Translations under genes and position numbers: made by a program
Origin: Cerioporus squamosus
Lineage: Eukaryota > Basidiomycota > Agaricomycetes > Polyporales > Polyporaceae
NCBI GenBank assembly: GCA_022592435.1
Contig: JABYQS010000025.1
Coordinates: 248,001 to 312,000 of the forward strand
Direction of reading: 5' to 3'
Length of the DNA: 64,000 nt
In this document: one piece after another, positions 1 through 11,664 of the stretch
Layout: each line of letters opens with the position of its first letter
Numbering within the stretch: position 1 is the stretch's first letter
Notes under the pieces: generated by a model
Database searches by the model: none
Told to the model about the DNA's origin: nothing
Seen by the model: the letters and a program-made list of their open reading frames with translations, nothing else

Positions 1-321
1 CGGCAGGGGTATCATCAAGGTGAGCAGAGCATTCACTTGCGGCTGGCGTCGGGAAGTTTATCGGACGACAGGATGTTTTCGCGAAAGGAAGCGGGAAGTT
101 TGCGCATCCGCACTCGGAAACGACCGCATGATTGAAGGACCAATGCGGTCAGAGACTGCTCCAATGTATCGCTATCATACTCGACCAGGGAGCACCTGCC
201 CCAGATTCGAATAGAGATCAACCTCGCTTGTGACCCCCTTGACAGTCTCAGAAAGAGTATGATACACCTTCGAGGCACCACACCTTTGCATCAGACAACT
301 ATCGGGTTCAGATGGGGTTGT
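1..321. other. left edge, nothing assignable
   Basis: Short overlapping open frames occur on both strands (for example minus 33..281) but none shows a recognisable domain. The stretch lies 3' of the galactanase gene and may hold its 3' UTR and the end of another gene outside the window. Confidence 0.3.
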
Positions 322-1654
322 CTACATGTCCCAGGTCCAGATGTTAATCGAATCGCGGGTTGCGCCTGAAGACTCGACCAAGAGGTTGTCCTGTACAAGC
401 AGGTCAGACCGAAAGGATCGAGGCACGAAGGAGTCAATACATACCGCGCACGAAGATCCAAGGTTCGCGTTGCCGATCCACCCCGGCTCCCAGTAGACTG
501 AGGTTTGGTCGTTTCAGCACTCCGACTTCCCTCATAAACTGCTATCAACACTCACAGATGCCTTGTCCTAACCCGTTCGGCAAGCCATTCAACACCTGCT
601 CGATGTTCCACGTCCATGTCGACTGTCCCTGACTGGAGATCGCGATGCTCTTCTCCGTGACGCTCCCGCCAGGGCAGCTCACCGGCCAGTTCGTCTCCGC
701 GATGACGATCGGCTTCTTGAACGTGTTCGCCGTGTTGGTGAGCGATGACTGGAGCGCGGCCAGCGTGGCGCGCGAGTCGTAGAAGGGGTAAAAGGAAAAA
801 CCCAGAATGTCAACCTGGTCTGCGGAGAGCGCGCCTTGGATGTACACGTTGTCGAAGAACCACGAGATGTCGGACCAGTCCCAGCCGTTTGCGAGGTGGA
901 TGAGGATCTTGGGCGACGCGACGGACTTGGCGCCGTTGATTGCGGAATGCAGAAGCTGCGAGACGGGGTTGATGCCGTTCTTGGAGATCTGACCGGTAGG
1001 CCACAGCAGGCCGTCGTTGATCTCGTTTCCGACCTTGGGCACAAGTCACTTCAGCGTTGGCTGTGGTAATAGTGAGGATGCGACACAAGCAAAGATCTTA
1101 CCTGTAAAATATCAATCGGAGTTCCTTGGTCAGAGAACGCTTTGACGACGCTTTGGGTGTATCTGCGCAGAGAGTAGCGATGAGCGGTCATATTTACAAC
1201 TTAGTATGGTGGATAGGAACGCTTACGACCAGATCTCACTGTTCAGTCCATCCAAGTCAGTAGGCCACCCAGAGGGGATTGCCTGATGAGATGGATCCGC
1301 CCCTGTAGCACAATGCCGGTCATCCAGATGTCTATTAGAGTAGGTACCCGATGACTCACAAGTATCGCTGTAATGCAGATCGACGACCAGCGTATGCCCA
1401 GCAGCCTTCACGCGCTTCGCGAGTGCAAGGGCATAGTTCAAGCTATACTGGCCCGCGGTCCAGACACGGATGCGAACAGTATTCGCACCGTGGTTCTTGA
1501 TGATCGTCTCGAACGCAGTGACCTTGCCACCGTCCGTGTACCGGATGCCGGAGTTCTCGACCACAGTCAGCGAGGATATGTCCGCACCCTTGTAGGTCAG
1601 CGCATGTGCTAGCACGGCGAATGAGAGCAGGAAGAACGGGAGTAAGCCCATCAT
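322..1654 (-). CDS. GH53 arabinogalactan endo-beta-1,4-galactanase, secreted
   Basis: Hydrolyses beta-1,4-galactan side chains of pectic arabinogalactan outside the cell. Six exons (1360..1654, 1227..1302, 1102..1162, 556..1033, 445..497, 322..390) join to 343 residues with all frames preserved. The protein opens with a hydrophobic signal peptide (MMGLLPFFLLSFAVLAHA), followed by the GH53 entry motif YKGADISSL. VGNEI near residue 148 holds the presumed acid/base Glu, and ETNWP near residue 257 the presumed nucleophile Glu. A late YWEPGWIGNA block and a DNLLV C-terminal block, each on its own small exon, complete the barrel. Length suits the family, which is about 330-350 residues in fungi. 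The ATG at 1654 is chosen because it gives the signal peptide. Neighbours look functionally unrelated. The family call is secure; substrate preference is inferred from the family. Confidence 0.95.
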
Positions 1655-2291
1655 GACCCTGCAAAGGCTTCGATCTTGCGTAGGTTAACCAGGGAGGACA
1701 TGCTGTCGAGACGACGATTATATAGCAGATGGTAAGCCATGGCGAGGGTGTGCATATGTAGCTGTTCGACCTCGTGAACAACGATGATCGCGCGAAGCTT
1801 GGATACATACTGGGAAAGATATCGGGCGACGCTGACAACCATCGGAAGGGCCAGAATCTGGGATCGCGGCAGGTGATGAGGCAAAGTCTCTTCCAAGTGG
1901 ATAAATCCTCCGAGGAATCGTTGCCTGGCGGAAGTCCAGAGAAACCACCTCTGAGGCATTGCGCTATGGCAGCTAACAACCGCCGGCTCCGGCAAAACAG
2001 CCAAACCCACCTTGACCCACCCGGCGATTGATCCGCGTATGTCGACGCACATGATTGCATCATGCTGACGCACCAAGGCAAGGCGGACCGGGGTTTCGTC
2101 GTCGAAACACATCCATCCGAGGTTACATGCAGACCATCTGTGCAGGGGCATACCGGAGGGGACAGCATACGACAGACGCCGCAAACGGGGTCAGAAGTAC
2201 AATCGCACCTTGCTACTGCTTGCCGCGAGGTCGGTAGAATGCATCCTGCGAGGCATGACGATCCATTGCGTCCGATAATCCCTACAATCCA
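1655..2291. other. intergenic, galactanase promoter side
   Basis: This lies between the galactanase start and the RAD10 stop, both minus strand. Long open frames on both strands have no domain-like sequence and overlap each other, so they look like chance frames in GC-rich DNA. The galactanase promoter should lie here; no convincing TATA box was picked out. Confidence 0.4.
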
Positions 2292-3736
2292 CTACGAAGT
2301 CGTCAACATAGACGGCGCACCGAACTCCCCTGAACCCTCTCTCGGTCGTTTTCTCTCCCGGCCGTCTTCGCGCCTCCCGTCGACATCGCCGTCTTCTGTC
2401 TCGCTGGGGTTGAGGTCGAGCTCCATGTCCCACACGGGGCTCGGCGGACGCTTGCGCATGGGTGGCGGACCGGACTCAGGCTCAGGCGAACTGTTCAGGT
2501 CAAGCTCGATGTCCCACGTTGGGCTGGGTGCGCGCGGCGCGGGTGGCCGAGGTGCCGGTGGAGGTCGGGGAGGAGCCGGCGCTCGCAGCTCGTCCGCTCC
2601 TCGAGCCGGAGTGCCTTCAGCCTCGGAGTCGACTTCTCTAGCTTTGCCCTTGTCGGCTTGGCTTTCAGCAGCTTGCTGACTTGCACGTAGCTGAAGCTGA
2701 GTGCTGATGGGGATGGCGCTGGTGCTATTGTTACGGAAAGGCTTGTTGAACGCGTCTTGTATGCGCTTCGCCTTGACCTGTCCGAAGCCGGGCAGATTCT
2801 GAAGCTGTTCCGACGACGCGCGCGAGACAGCAGCAAAGCTCTGTTACGCTCGATCATTAGCTTGTCTACGCAGAAGAATGACTGATCTTTACGACTTACT
2901 CCAAAAGAGGTACGCAGAGTTTCGACGTCAGTCTTGTTCACCTTGCTGATACTGGTGAGGGCGGTGCGGAGCATTGAGTGGTAGTCCTTGTCGACGCGTT
3001 CCTTGATAAGATCAGGTGGTTTGTGCTCGAACTGCTTGTATGTCGAGAGGTAGTAGCCCGCCTCTTCAGCGCTGTAGTGGGCGTAAGTCAGGTGTGGCAC
3101 CGGCATGGGGTAGAGTATACACTAACTTCCATGCGACCATCACGGTGATTTCGTTGATCAGACATATCTGCATGGAATAGATACATCAGGGGAAGTCTTC
3201 CAGCGATACTTGATTACATGCCTTGGTCAATTCACGTATCGGGTCTTGGTGCTCGCTCTGTTGCGCTTGTTCAGCAAGACGTCGAAAGTCGACTACGAGG
3301 AGACCGACCACATCACACATCAATAGAAGAACTCGGAGATTGTATGCATGTCCTAGTTTCTCTATTCGTTGGTGGATATATTCGGGATGTAGCCTATGAT
3401 ATCGTAGACTGACATAGTGTTTGCGAGATAGAGCGACATGCGCTGTGATATGAGCGAACGGGATACGCACCTCAAGAACAGCACCCCTGTTGTCCTCCCA
3501 ACTTGGTAGTCCGCGAGGATATCCCCGAATTCCTTGCCGACGTTTCTGATGCTTTCTAGTACCGGATTTCCTCTCTGCGTAGAAGTCAGCAGCAGTGACG
3601 TACGACGAGCCTCCTGGGACATTCGCACCTGACAAGGATTGACAATGATATTGTTCCCGCCTCCTGGTACAACAACTGGGGGTTTGAGCTGCCCACCGGG
3701 TTTGCTGGAGCTACTGGCTGTAGCGTTGGAGGACAT
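2292..3736 (-). CDS. RAD10: DNA excision repair protein Rad10/ERCC1/Swi10
   Basis: Non-catalytic partner of the XPF/Rad1 nuclease; the heterodimer cuts 5' of lesions in nucleotide excision repair and in some recombination. Seven exons (3629..3736, 3471..3574, 3312..3408, 3222..3257, 3127..3167, 2900..3071, 2292..2840) give 368 residues in frame. Visible blocks in order are GGGNNIIVNPCQ, RGNPVLESIRNV, the central-domain FLSLRYHRLHPEYI, AEEAGYYLSTYK, and the tandem helix-hairpin-helix region with LPGFGQVKAKRIQDAF. The start is the first ATG in frame, just before the Ser-rich N terminus; an upstream exon cannot be excluded. Intron 4 (3168..3221) appears to use a GC donor. After the HhH domain comes a Pro-rich tail of about 130 residues holding two copies of a WD-x-ELDLN motif. 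Confidence 0.93.
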
Positions 3737-5115
3737 GACAGGGCGGTACGGAGAAGGATATCTGGTGCGCTGTATACAAGCTAATGGATGTTGGGTGAAC
3801 GGTGACAAGTTGTTACTCCACGGTGCTGTTGACAAAGATAGTTCTGAGTCTTTCTGACGGCATAAGCGCAAGGTGTAACTTATAAGTCACTTTCTGATCC
3901 GTGTCAATGGAACATAAGTACTGACTGATTAGCTTCCTCGCACATAAGTATCTGATTAATACTTTTTAGCGCCTGACGGACGACGCCCGCCCACAACTTC
4001 GTCCTCCTCCAGGCCAACTCCAGGCTCCTCCACATCGCCTCGACCGCCCGCGAATCCGGGTGTTTATCCTATATAGCCGAGTCCCTTGGATCGGGTCGTC
4101 AACTTGGAACATCCAGCGGCCTCCGGAATTCAGCACCACAATTGGGAATCTACATAAAACGATCCCGGAGGCAAATATTCGTGGTTGACATGGACATGTT
4201 GACATGGCCGGGCTGCCAACTTTCGCACCAGTACGGTCCCAAGTTCTCCACGGCCTTCGTCGAGCCAGAATGACTAGTGCTACCGCAATTGTTGCTTAAT
4301 CCGTGTATATTGGTACCTGGTCGGGGGGACTTGAACAGACTTGAACTCAACTCAAGGCTCAAGCCTGTTCGAGCACCAGCCGTCTCAAGGGCGTCGTTTG
4401 TACCAACCCCGCAATCTCGATCTTGATTTTGATGGACAGGACGGGTGAACGTTCACAGTGCTGTTCAACATTCTGCCCCCCTCGGTTTCCTCTTTACCCG
4501 TCTCCCGGCGGTGCAGAAGTGTTGTTCGTGGCGTTCCTCCGACATACATAAGTATGTAGTGAACTTGCAGCTAACGCCACCCCAGGTATGACACGGTATT
4601 GCCAAGTACTTATCCATGGACGCACAGGCGTAGCCAGTCAATCAGACAGCGACTTTCCTACTCACACTCGCGACCGACGCGACGTCTCCGGATTGCGTCT
4701 CCTCGGACCTGAATTCACGCTGTACCGTGCCCCGGTCCGATATGGAGCCTACCGTGTCCCGCCTACGCTCGGCGAGGCTTGGGGTGTTTCAGATGTGTCC
4801 ACTTATCGGCCGGTTGAATTCCTTGCCCTGCTCTTGAGGCCATCGTCCTGCTCGTTCTGGATTGCGTAGCAACAGACCCTGCGATTGACGATGCCGTACT
4901 AGCCCGTATGACGAGAGGAGGTCCCCGGCCCACTAGTGATCGCGCGAGAGCGGTGTCATCTTTTAGTTGATTTGCAGCCCTTTCCTCTCCTTGGGTCGGA
5001 CGCGGACATACATATAGTACGTCGCCCCTGGATCGCTGCCGCCCCCTTTGCCCGTGATCCTGTCTTTTCCCCGACCGTTTCCCTCTTCCGCCTCTTCACT
5101 CAGCTTCAGCCCAAG
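3737..5115. promoter_or_regulatory. shared upstream region of RAD10 and the DUF6534-like gene
   Basis: About 1.4 kb between two divergently transcribed genes, so it must contain both promoters and 5' UTRs. Pyrimidine-rich runs occur just before the plus-strand ATG at 5116, as often seen in basidiomycete 5' UTRs. Open frames here (such as + 4588..4869) show no domain. No specific factor site is claimed. Confidence 0.45.
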
Positions 5116-7106
5116 ATGTCTGCGACAGTCGTTTCTCCTCCGGACCCGACAATTGGTGCCATGCTGATCGGAAGTATATTGGGAGCGATGTACGAGTTTC
5201 TGCCCATGTCCTCTGTCCCTCTTCTACAACGCTTCGTGTCGTTCAGCGCATATGGATTCACGGCGTCCCAAGGATACATGTATTACAGCCGTAGTCTCAA
5301 GGAGCCGCTTCCGGCACGCTTATGGGTGAGTGCAGATCTGGTGTCCGACGTTGAGTGGTATAGGTGGCGTTAACGCAAGTTGCTTTCCCAGGTCTTCATG
5401 ACATGGTAAGCATGGCATACTACTACCCGTTCCCTCATAGTTGACCCAGAGAACGTCACGGTCTTGCAGGTTGATCGACACTGTGAACACTGCTTTCATG
5501 ACTCATTTACAGTATCACTACTTCCTGAACAACTATGCCAATCCCGCTGCTTTCATGACGCCTGTGTGGTACGTGCTGCTGCTTTGCTCATAACCTTCTA
5601 CCGCTTCTGAACCGTCAACAGGTCATTAGTGGTGAGCAATGCATCCTGTTCGTATCGCGCTGGTGATGCTGAGATACGGGGGACTGATAGTCGATGGTGC
5701 TACTCACGGTGCGTCACATTCTGCCCTTCATTCTGCGCGAACTGAGGGGTATCGCACAGGCCCTGGTGAGCTTCATGGTCCGCGCGTGCGTAATTCCCCG
5801 CCCCACCGCTCGAGTCACTTCGCGACATTGACCCAACGTGCAGCATGTTCATCCGGAGTGTCTACCAGAGTAACGAGTCTCTTCTCTTGTGAGTTGCAAC
5901 ATCCTACTTACCCGTACCCGCAGTGAGCTACGGGAACCCTGTTCCGACCGCGATCCTGGTGCGTACGGTCATGTCCTGCTCTGTAACTCATGTATTGAGC
6001 CCCGGATTCTTCAGGGCCTACTATCAACGTTCAACCTCGGTCCGTGTCCCCTCGTAAATGTCGAGGTCATTGTGCTAAATACCTCACCTTTCCACTTTCA
6101 GTTTGCGGCGTCCGTGAGCATCCTTGCCTTTCACGGGTAATTCGAATATAACAGCCTCACGTCATTGGTAGTCGCGACCGCGAAGTTCCTCACCATCAAG
6201 GATGGTAACTTCCAGACGATCAAGGTGCGTCTGCAGTGACCTGAGCCGCAGGGCCATAGCTGACAAGAGCGGGGATAGGAATACGTCTACCTTGACTTCG
6301 CTTCCGCGATCGCCGCCGACGTAGCCGTGGCCGCAGCTCTGTTGGTCTATTTGACAACTCACAAGGGCGGTTCTGTTCGGTCAGTGCCAGTGGCATTCCG
6401 CATGATATACATGTGTCTGGAGGTGTCTGACGACAATCACACAGGACGCAATCCACGCTTCAGAAGCTGCAGATGTACATTCTCGGCACCGGTGAGCCGT
6501 TGTCACGAAACCATATCCTCGAGAGCGCTGACATGGCCATCCTCTGCAGGTTCGCTGACGGTGTACGTATCTCGTCTCGCCTGAATTCCATGCTTGTTCA
6601 GGTCTGAGATGTTCTAATCGCACAGCGTCATCGCCGTTGTTGCGCTAGTCACTGTGAGTGCTGCGGACACTGAGCCACGCGCGTTCTTGGGCTGACTGAC
6701 CGCTACCCAGTTCATCGCAATGCCTCAAAAGTTCGTTTTCCTCACTCCATTCATGGTCTGGAGCAAGTGTACGTCCGCATTCAGTATATCCCACTTCCCG
6801 CCCCTCTGAAAGTTTCCCCATCCCCGCACGTCCCATGCAGTCTACACGAACGCTCTCTTGTCGTCGCTCAACACGGCCAAGCGCGGCCCCGATGCCACCG
6901 TCAGCGTCAGCCTGAACAATGTCACCCCGCCGCGGTACCCCGGCCAGCTGTCCGGCTCCAACAACACCAACTCTGGCCAGGTGCGTGCGCTCGGCTTCTC
7001 CCAGTCGCAAATTCTGACGAGTGACCTCTTCTGTATTGTGCAGCTCACCACGGGTCCGGAGATTACGATCCAGCGCATCACCGAGAGCGACGAAGATTTC
7101 AAGTGA
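5116..7106 (+). CDS. DUF6534-like multi-pass membrane protein
   Basis: Basidiomycete-specific membrane family of unknown function. The first exon starts with MSATVVSPPDPTIGAMLIGS and continues with a hydrophobic segment. The family layout then follows: an RLW-VF boundary, LIDTVNTAFMTHFQYHYF across an exon junction, NYANPAAFMTPVWSLV, a later SLVVATAKFLTIKDGNFQ, and a final helix reaching MPQKFVFLTPFMVWSK. The cytosolic end contains TNALLSSLNTAKRGPD and a polar tail. At least eight small introns split the gene, so exon limits in 5400-6700 are approximate; first ATG and last stop are firm. It converges with a second multi-pass protein at 7558..9409. Receptor or transport roles are speculation. 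Confidence 0.8.
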
Positions 7107-7557
7107 GCACTGCGAGATCAATATGGTCGACTTGGCTTCCCGCTCACGATGACATCTTGTTGACGCTAGGTCGAGCTACCCCCTCGGGAAGGGGCTGTGA
7201 GAATCGGCATTCCTCTTCTCAAATGGAACGCTCTCCTGGTGCGCCTCGTCTCTCCGCCCCGTGCGCGCATGGGCGTCATAGACTACATATACAACCTTCG
7301 CTGTAATGTGTCACTCGTTTCTTGCTGCAGCGTTTGCGCCCACATCTCGAGCTTCAGACAGCATTCGGTACGGACATCAGAGAGTTAAAGCTTGACGGGC
7401 AGCAAGACTGCTCCATCAAATAACGTCGTTCTCTGTGAGCCTGATAAGCTAGCGATACAGTGAGTGTGGGTGGTCGTGTCAGCGTGGTCAAAATAACGTC
7501 GTCTTCCCTCGATATCCCTGATTTCTTCGTTCTACAATGCCATCCAACCCTCCGCCC

Positions 7558-9409
7558 CTAGTGTAGCCGAGTTCCGAGCTGCTGGCACTCGCGCTCGATC
7601 GAGTATAGCTCCAGGTCGATCGACTCGCTCGCAATGCCGTACTCCAAACCGCGGGAGGGCGTGAAGCGGGGTACACCGAGCGAGATATGCTGGGAAGGCG
7701 GTAGTGGGGGGTCGTCCCAGGTCAGGTCGCTGTCGCCGTGCCGTGCAGCGGCATAGGACTTGAGGTTGAGGATGAGGCGGGAGCCAGCGATGTTCACCAT
7801 TGCCAGAGCGAAGCTGCATATATCGTGAGCGGACGGGGCAGGAGCCGAGGTGCACTGAGACATACTATCGCGCGAGGCCCAAGAGGTCCGGACCCGCAAG
7901 CGCCCAGACCATGAGGGAGAACAGAGAGCAAACTGCGGCTGGTGTCAGAACAAGAAAGGACTGCTCGTAAAGCAGAAGCGACGTGCATGTTACGGCAATG
8001 AAATACAGCATTCCTATTGGGAGCAATGATCAGCACGGTACGGACAGCATAGTGTATCAGCTATGTTTCATACCATCACGATACAGAAGGAGGGAAAGAG
8101 AAGTCAGCGATTCACGCTGTCCTTGAACGAACATAGCTCTGATGGTGAGCACAAAAAGGAGAGTCTCGAAAACCACGCTGCGCCGCTGTTCAATCCTCTG
8201 TATACCCTGCACACACCTGTTGAAGTACGCACCTTGGTAGCCATATGGACCAGATGTAATCCGGCGCCTGGGCAAGCCAACCATATAGCCGTCAACCCTG
8301 ACGAACGGGAGGTACCAGACAGGGGTTGTAACTGAAGACGTACGCTTCCTACGCATGCATGATGGTATGGGCGGAGATGCGCTGCAATGCGCCCGTCAGT
8401 ATTGCCCCTTGCTGACATAATGTCGAGAAGACGACGTACCAATGGTGGGTATCAGGGATGCTGTAGTGATCCCAGCAGAAATGGCGAAGTTCAAGCATCC
8501 TGCGATCCACAGCAGTTTGCAGACCCATCGTTGGCCGTTGTAGATGGCGTATACGCGCCAGGCTACAATAGCTGGCGTGGCAAATGGACCGTGAGGACCC
8601 GCATCCTGCCCGTGGGGAGATACACGCACCATGGATGGAAATGTACGAGGCAATCGTCAAATAGCTCTGCACCACGGTCCACACTTTGCAGAACTTCACG
8701 ATTCGTCAGAGAGACGTCTCCGCATGGGCAGCATATGCTGCGTACCGTGATAGAAGCTGCCGCATTGCCAAAAGACTCTGCGAAGCCACGATATCAGCAT
8801 ATGGTGAGTTGACACATCGTCAAGAAGCTCACCAAAGATATCCAATGCCAACATGATGGGACTGTTCGAACTCAGTTACCTTCCCGACGCAACGTATCAA
8901 ACTCGGCGACTCACATGAAATAGCGATTCTGCGTGAGTTGTGAGCGATGACCCATACAACGGAGCAACGAGACTTACGACGAGGAAGATGGTAGAGACGA
9001 CGCCCTTCCGAGCGCGCCATATCAGAAGAATCTGGAGAGCAGGTGTTGGAGACGGCCGAGCTCTTTGCTCGGATGGATAACGCACCTCATCTGAGAGCTG
9101 AGGGAGACATTAGCAGGAGAGCAATGTAGGGATTGTTCACGAGCGTACCGTAACAATATGGTCGTAAAGAAGAGCGGTAAACCCGACAACTGGCATGCGG
9201 AAAACGCGTGTGGGGTCAGCACGACTCAGTACACCACCTACAGGGGGGCGCTCCTGGGCACTCACGGGTCATGACGCTATCCCAACAAAACGTGTAAGGG
9301 CACGCGCACACTAAAACGCGGGTGCGACTCACTTGACTGCCATGCCATGGAGGAGGAGCGTCTGTAGCGGCTCGTCAAAGGGCACATCCATAGCGGCGGA
9401 GGAGGACAT
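7558..9409 (-). CDS. DUF6533-like multi-pass membrane protein
   Basis: Basidiomycete membrane family of unknown function. The start (MSSSAAMDVPFDEPLQ) is followed across an intron by the DUF6533 signature VVGFTALLYDHIVT, then LSDEV and LIWRARKGVVSTIFL, that is, the DH-x-T-L-x-DEV-x-IW pattern. Further exons encode a WRVYAIYNGQRW segment, a membrane helix with FAISAGITTASL, and a VVFETLLFVLTIRAMF helix. Next come SLLLYRDGMLYF and a last membrane segment, then FALAMVNIAGSRLILNLKSY and a polar tail ending at 7558. Many short introns are needed; outer limits are firm, inner ones approximate. It lies tail to tail with the DUF6534-like gene about 450 nt away. Confidence 0.78.
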
Positions 9410-10243
9410 CGCGCCAGTCAGCTCTCAGTCATTGACCGGGGTCGGCGGGTGCCCAAAGGCGAGAATACGCAGCGAAGGGCGTGCGGAGGTGTTCGGGACC
9501 CAACCGCGCCTCCCTTTGTTTTTATTGTACGGGCTCAGTTCGGTTACGATGGCTTATCACGGTACATGGATGACGGAGGGATTGCGGTGCCGGTCGAGAT
9601 GGATCATCTTGGTCCAATCTTCGCTGGCCATTCGAATTCGAAGGTCACTGCCCGGTGACTAGGTTGGATTAGGAAGGTTGAACAAATGCTGTCCAGAAGC
9701 GGAAGCAAATGCGGACGTGGAGGGACATACGTCTTCCCCCGCCCCATCTAGAGCCGGCTTCCGAGTCCGCGAGGCTCATTAGCACAGGTCGAGTTGGGTT
9801 TAGTGCCCCCCGCTGGCCCCCGCTGCTATAATTCCGTCAACCTGAGCTGAACCTCGAGGACGCCCTTAGGGCATATCGCACCGCTCCGCGGGAGCGCAAC
9901 AAAAGATCCGGGTCAGCCTTTTTGCGCCGATGCGGGTATGGAATCCGACATGGGCGTTGTGGCGCCATATTGTCGAAGCGCAGTGGGTGGGAACTTGGAA
10001 GAAAGTACACCTATGTCCGTATCGTGGACTCGGAGCACCATATTCACCGCGCAAGCAGCCATGCAGTGGATGCTGTTGGCATCATCGACGTCGGACCTCG
10101 GTGTTCAGTGTTGGTGGATCCAAGGCAACCAGCTTGAGTTACTGACTGATTCGATGTCTATGGGCGCTTGTAGGTAGTACCTAGCGCCCGACCTTGACTG
10201 TGCCCATCAGACTCAGAGGCGTGCGTCCCGGCCTCTCAGGACC
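9410..10243. promoter_or_regulatory. divergent intergenic region, DUF6533-like gene and ATG12
   Basis: About 830 nt separate the starts of two divergent genes, so both promoters should be here. The ATG12 start codon at 10244 sits in an ACCATGG context close to a Kozak optimum. Overlapping open frames at 9922..10177 have no recognisable content. Confidence 0.45.
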
Positions 10244-10940
10244 ATGGCTCTCCCCGGCAGCCCCGAGCCTAATACCCGCACGCTTCCCTCGGCTTGGACC
10301 ACGCTCGATGGCGGGAACGTTATGCACGAAGCCCAGGAGGCCCTTGAGACGTACAAGAAGAAGGATGCGAACAAAGGTGCGATAGTCACCATCCTGACCA
10401 CGTCCGTTCACTGAGACTGATACATTCTGCCTGAACTGTCGTCCGACTGGCGGGTGTCACTGACCCAACGCTATGTATCTCCCTGCTCTTGTTGCGCTCG
10501 TGATAGTCGTCGTGCGGTTTAAGGCTGTCGGAAACGCACCGATCATGAAGCAGAACTTCTACAAGATCACCGCGTCGAACAGGTTCCAAGCCGTCATCCA
10601 ATTCTTGAGGAAGGAGCTTGGTTGGAAACAAGGGGATCCATTGGTGAGTCTATGGTGTTCGCTTGCGCCCTGCGTGCAGCTTGGAACGGCTCTGACAGTA
10701 CCGGCCTCTAGTTCACTTACATCAATCTCGCGTTCTCCCCAGCTCCAGACGACACTGTCGCCAACTTGTTCAAGGTGAGTTGTTCATATTTGGCTAGGAT
10801 ATCACTGGGGTGCTCAGGAGTTGCCAGTCTTTCTCGACGGATGGACACCTGATAGTCAACTACAGGTGCGTGCCCCATCTGTTCACGCTTGCTGTACTGA
10901 CGAAGATGTCACATATAGTACAACTGCAGCTTGGGGTTAA
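10244..10940 (+). CDS. ATG12: autophagy ubiquitin-like protein Atg12
   Basis: Ubiquitin-like modifier conjugated through its C-terminal glycine to Atg5; the Atg12-Atg5/Atg16 complex drives lipidation of Atg8 during autophagosome growth in the cytosol. Five exons (10244..10376, 10507..10643, 10712..10774, 10828..10865, 10919..10940) sum to 130 residues in frame. A variable N terminus precedes the conserved fold: [49 protein letters not shown] and [12 protein letters not shown]. The last codons read TTAAWG then stop, giving the exposed terminal Gly needed for activation, preceded by the usual aromatic. First intron is unusually long for this window (130 nt). Confidence 0.96.
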
Positions 10941-11664
10941 CTGTCGCAGCCAGACAGCATTCTATCTTTCCTCGTCGATCTATACTGTATAGCCGCTGTT
11001 ATCATGTCTCGGGACGTCGTTTGTATGATATGGGCAAGAGACTACGGGGAGGCGCGGATGCTTGACATGATATCATTCGGTGAGTCGACCGCAGTGAACT
11101 CCTGGACACCCCACCGTCAGTCGCAATACCTCGCAATCGATGTCCATCCCACGCAATCCGCCATCACTCATACGGCCTCGCTTGATCGCGTTGGCAAGCG
11201 TTGCATTGGTATTCAATCGAGTTGGTCGACTCTCGCCTTGACCATCGGACCACTTCCACTTCCCCACCCTACATGGCACTGTATGTGGCTTCTCAATCGC
11301 AACCGAGCTGAACTGACGTACTTCGCGAACGCCCAGGAGGTCGACAGAGGATACGCCGTTTTCGCACTCGTCTGGCAGGAAGTCGAACGGTCCGCCGTTC
11401 ACGAATGGGCTCAAGTAAATGTTCTTCTCGTTTACGCCTGGCGCGGACGGCGTTGGAGGCACCTTCGAACGTTCATACCAGGTCCATAGCGCTACGGAAG
11501 GATGGTTTGGCATCAGAGGAAGACCAATCGACGACATCTACAGTACACCATAAACATACAACACATGCACAGACGAACCGATCGGCGGCCCGCTATAGAT
11601 CTACAAGGGAATACATAGAGCACACGGTATACACGGCGAATACTTCTCTTCATGTCTCTTGCGC
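10941..11664. other. region between convergent ATG12 and ATG27
   Basis: Holds the 3' flanks of both genes. One ATG-initiated minus frame (11073..11537, 154 codons) is open but has no recognised motif and is overlapped by an equally long plus frame, so its status is unclear. It is listed separately. Confidence 0.4.
11073..11537 (-). CDS. unrecognised open frame, 154 codons
   Basis: Starts with ATG at 11537 (MSSIGLPLMPNHPSVAL) and runs without intron to a stop. It is mildly basic and lacks membrane segments or repeats. The opposite strand carries a 161-codon frame over the same DNA, which weakens the coding case. It may be a small hypothetical gene or part of the 3' flank of ATG27. Confidence 0.2.
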   Translation of the reverse strand: MSSIGLPLMPNHPSVALWTWYERSKVPPTPSAPGVNEKNIYLSPFVNGGPFDFLPDECENGVSSVDLLGVREVRQFSSVAIEKPHTVPCRVGKWKWSDGQGESRPTRLNTNATLANAIKRGRMSDGGLRGMDIDCEVLRLTVGCPGVHCGRLTE

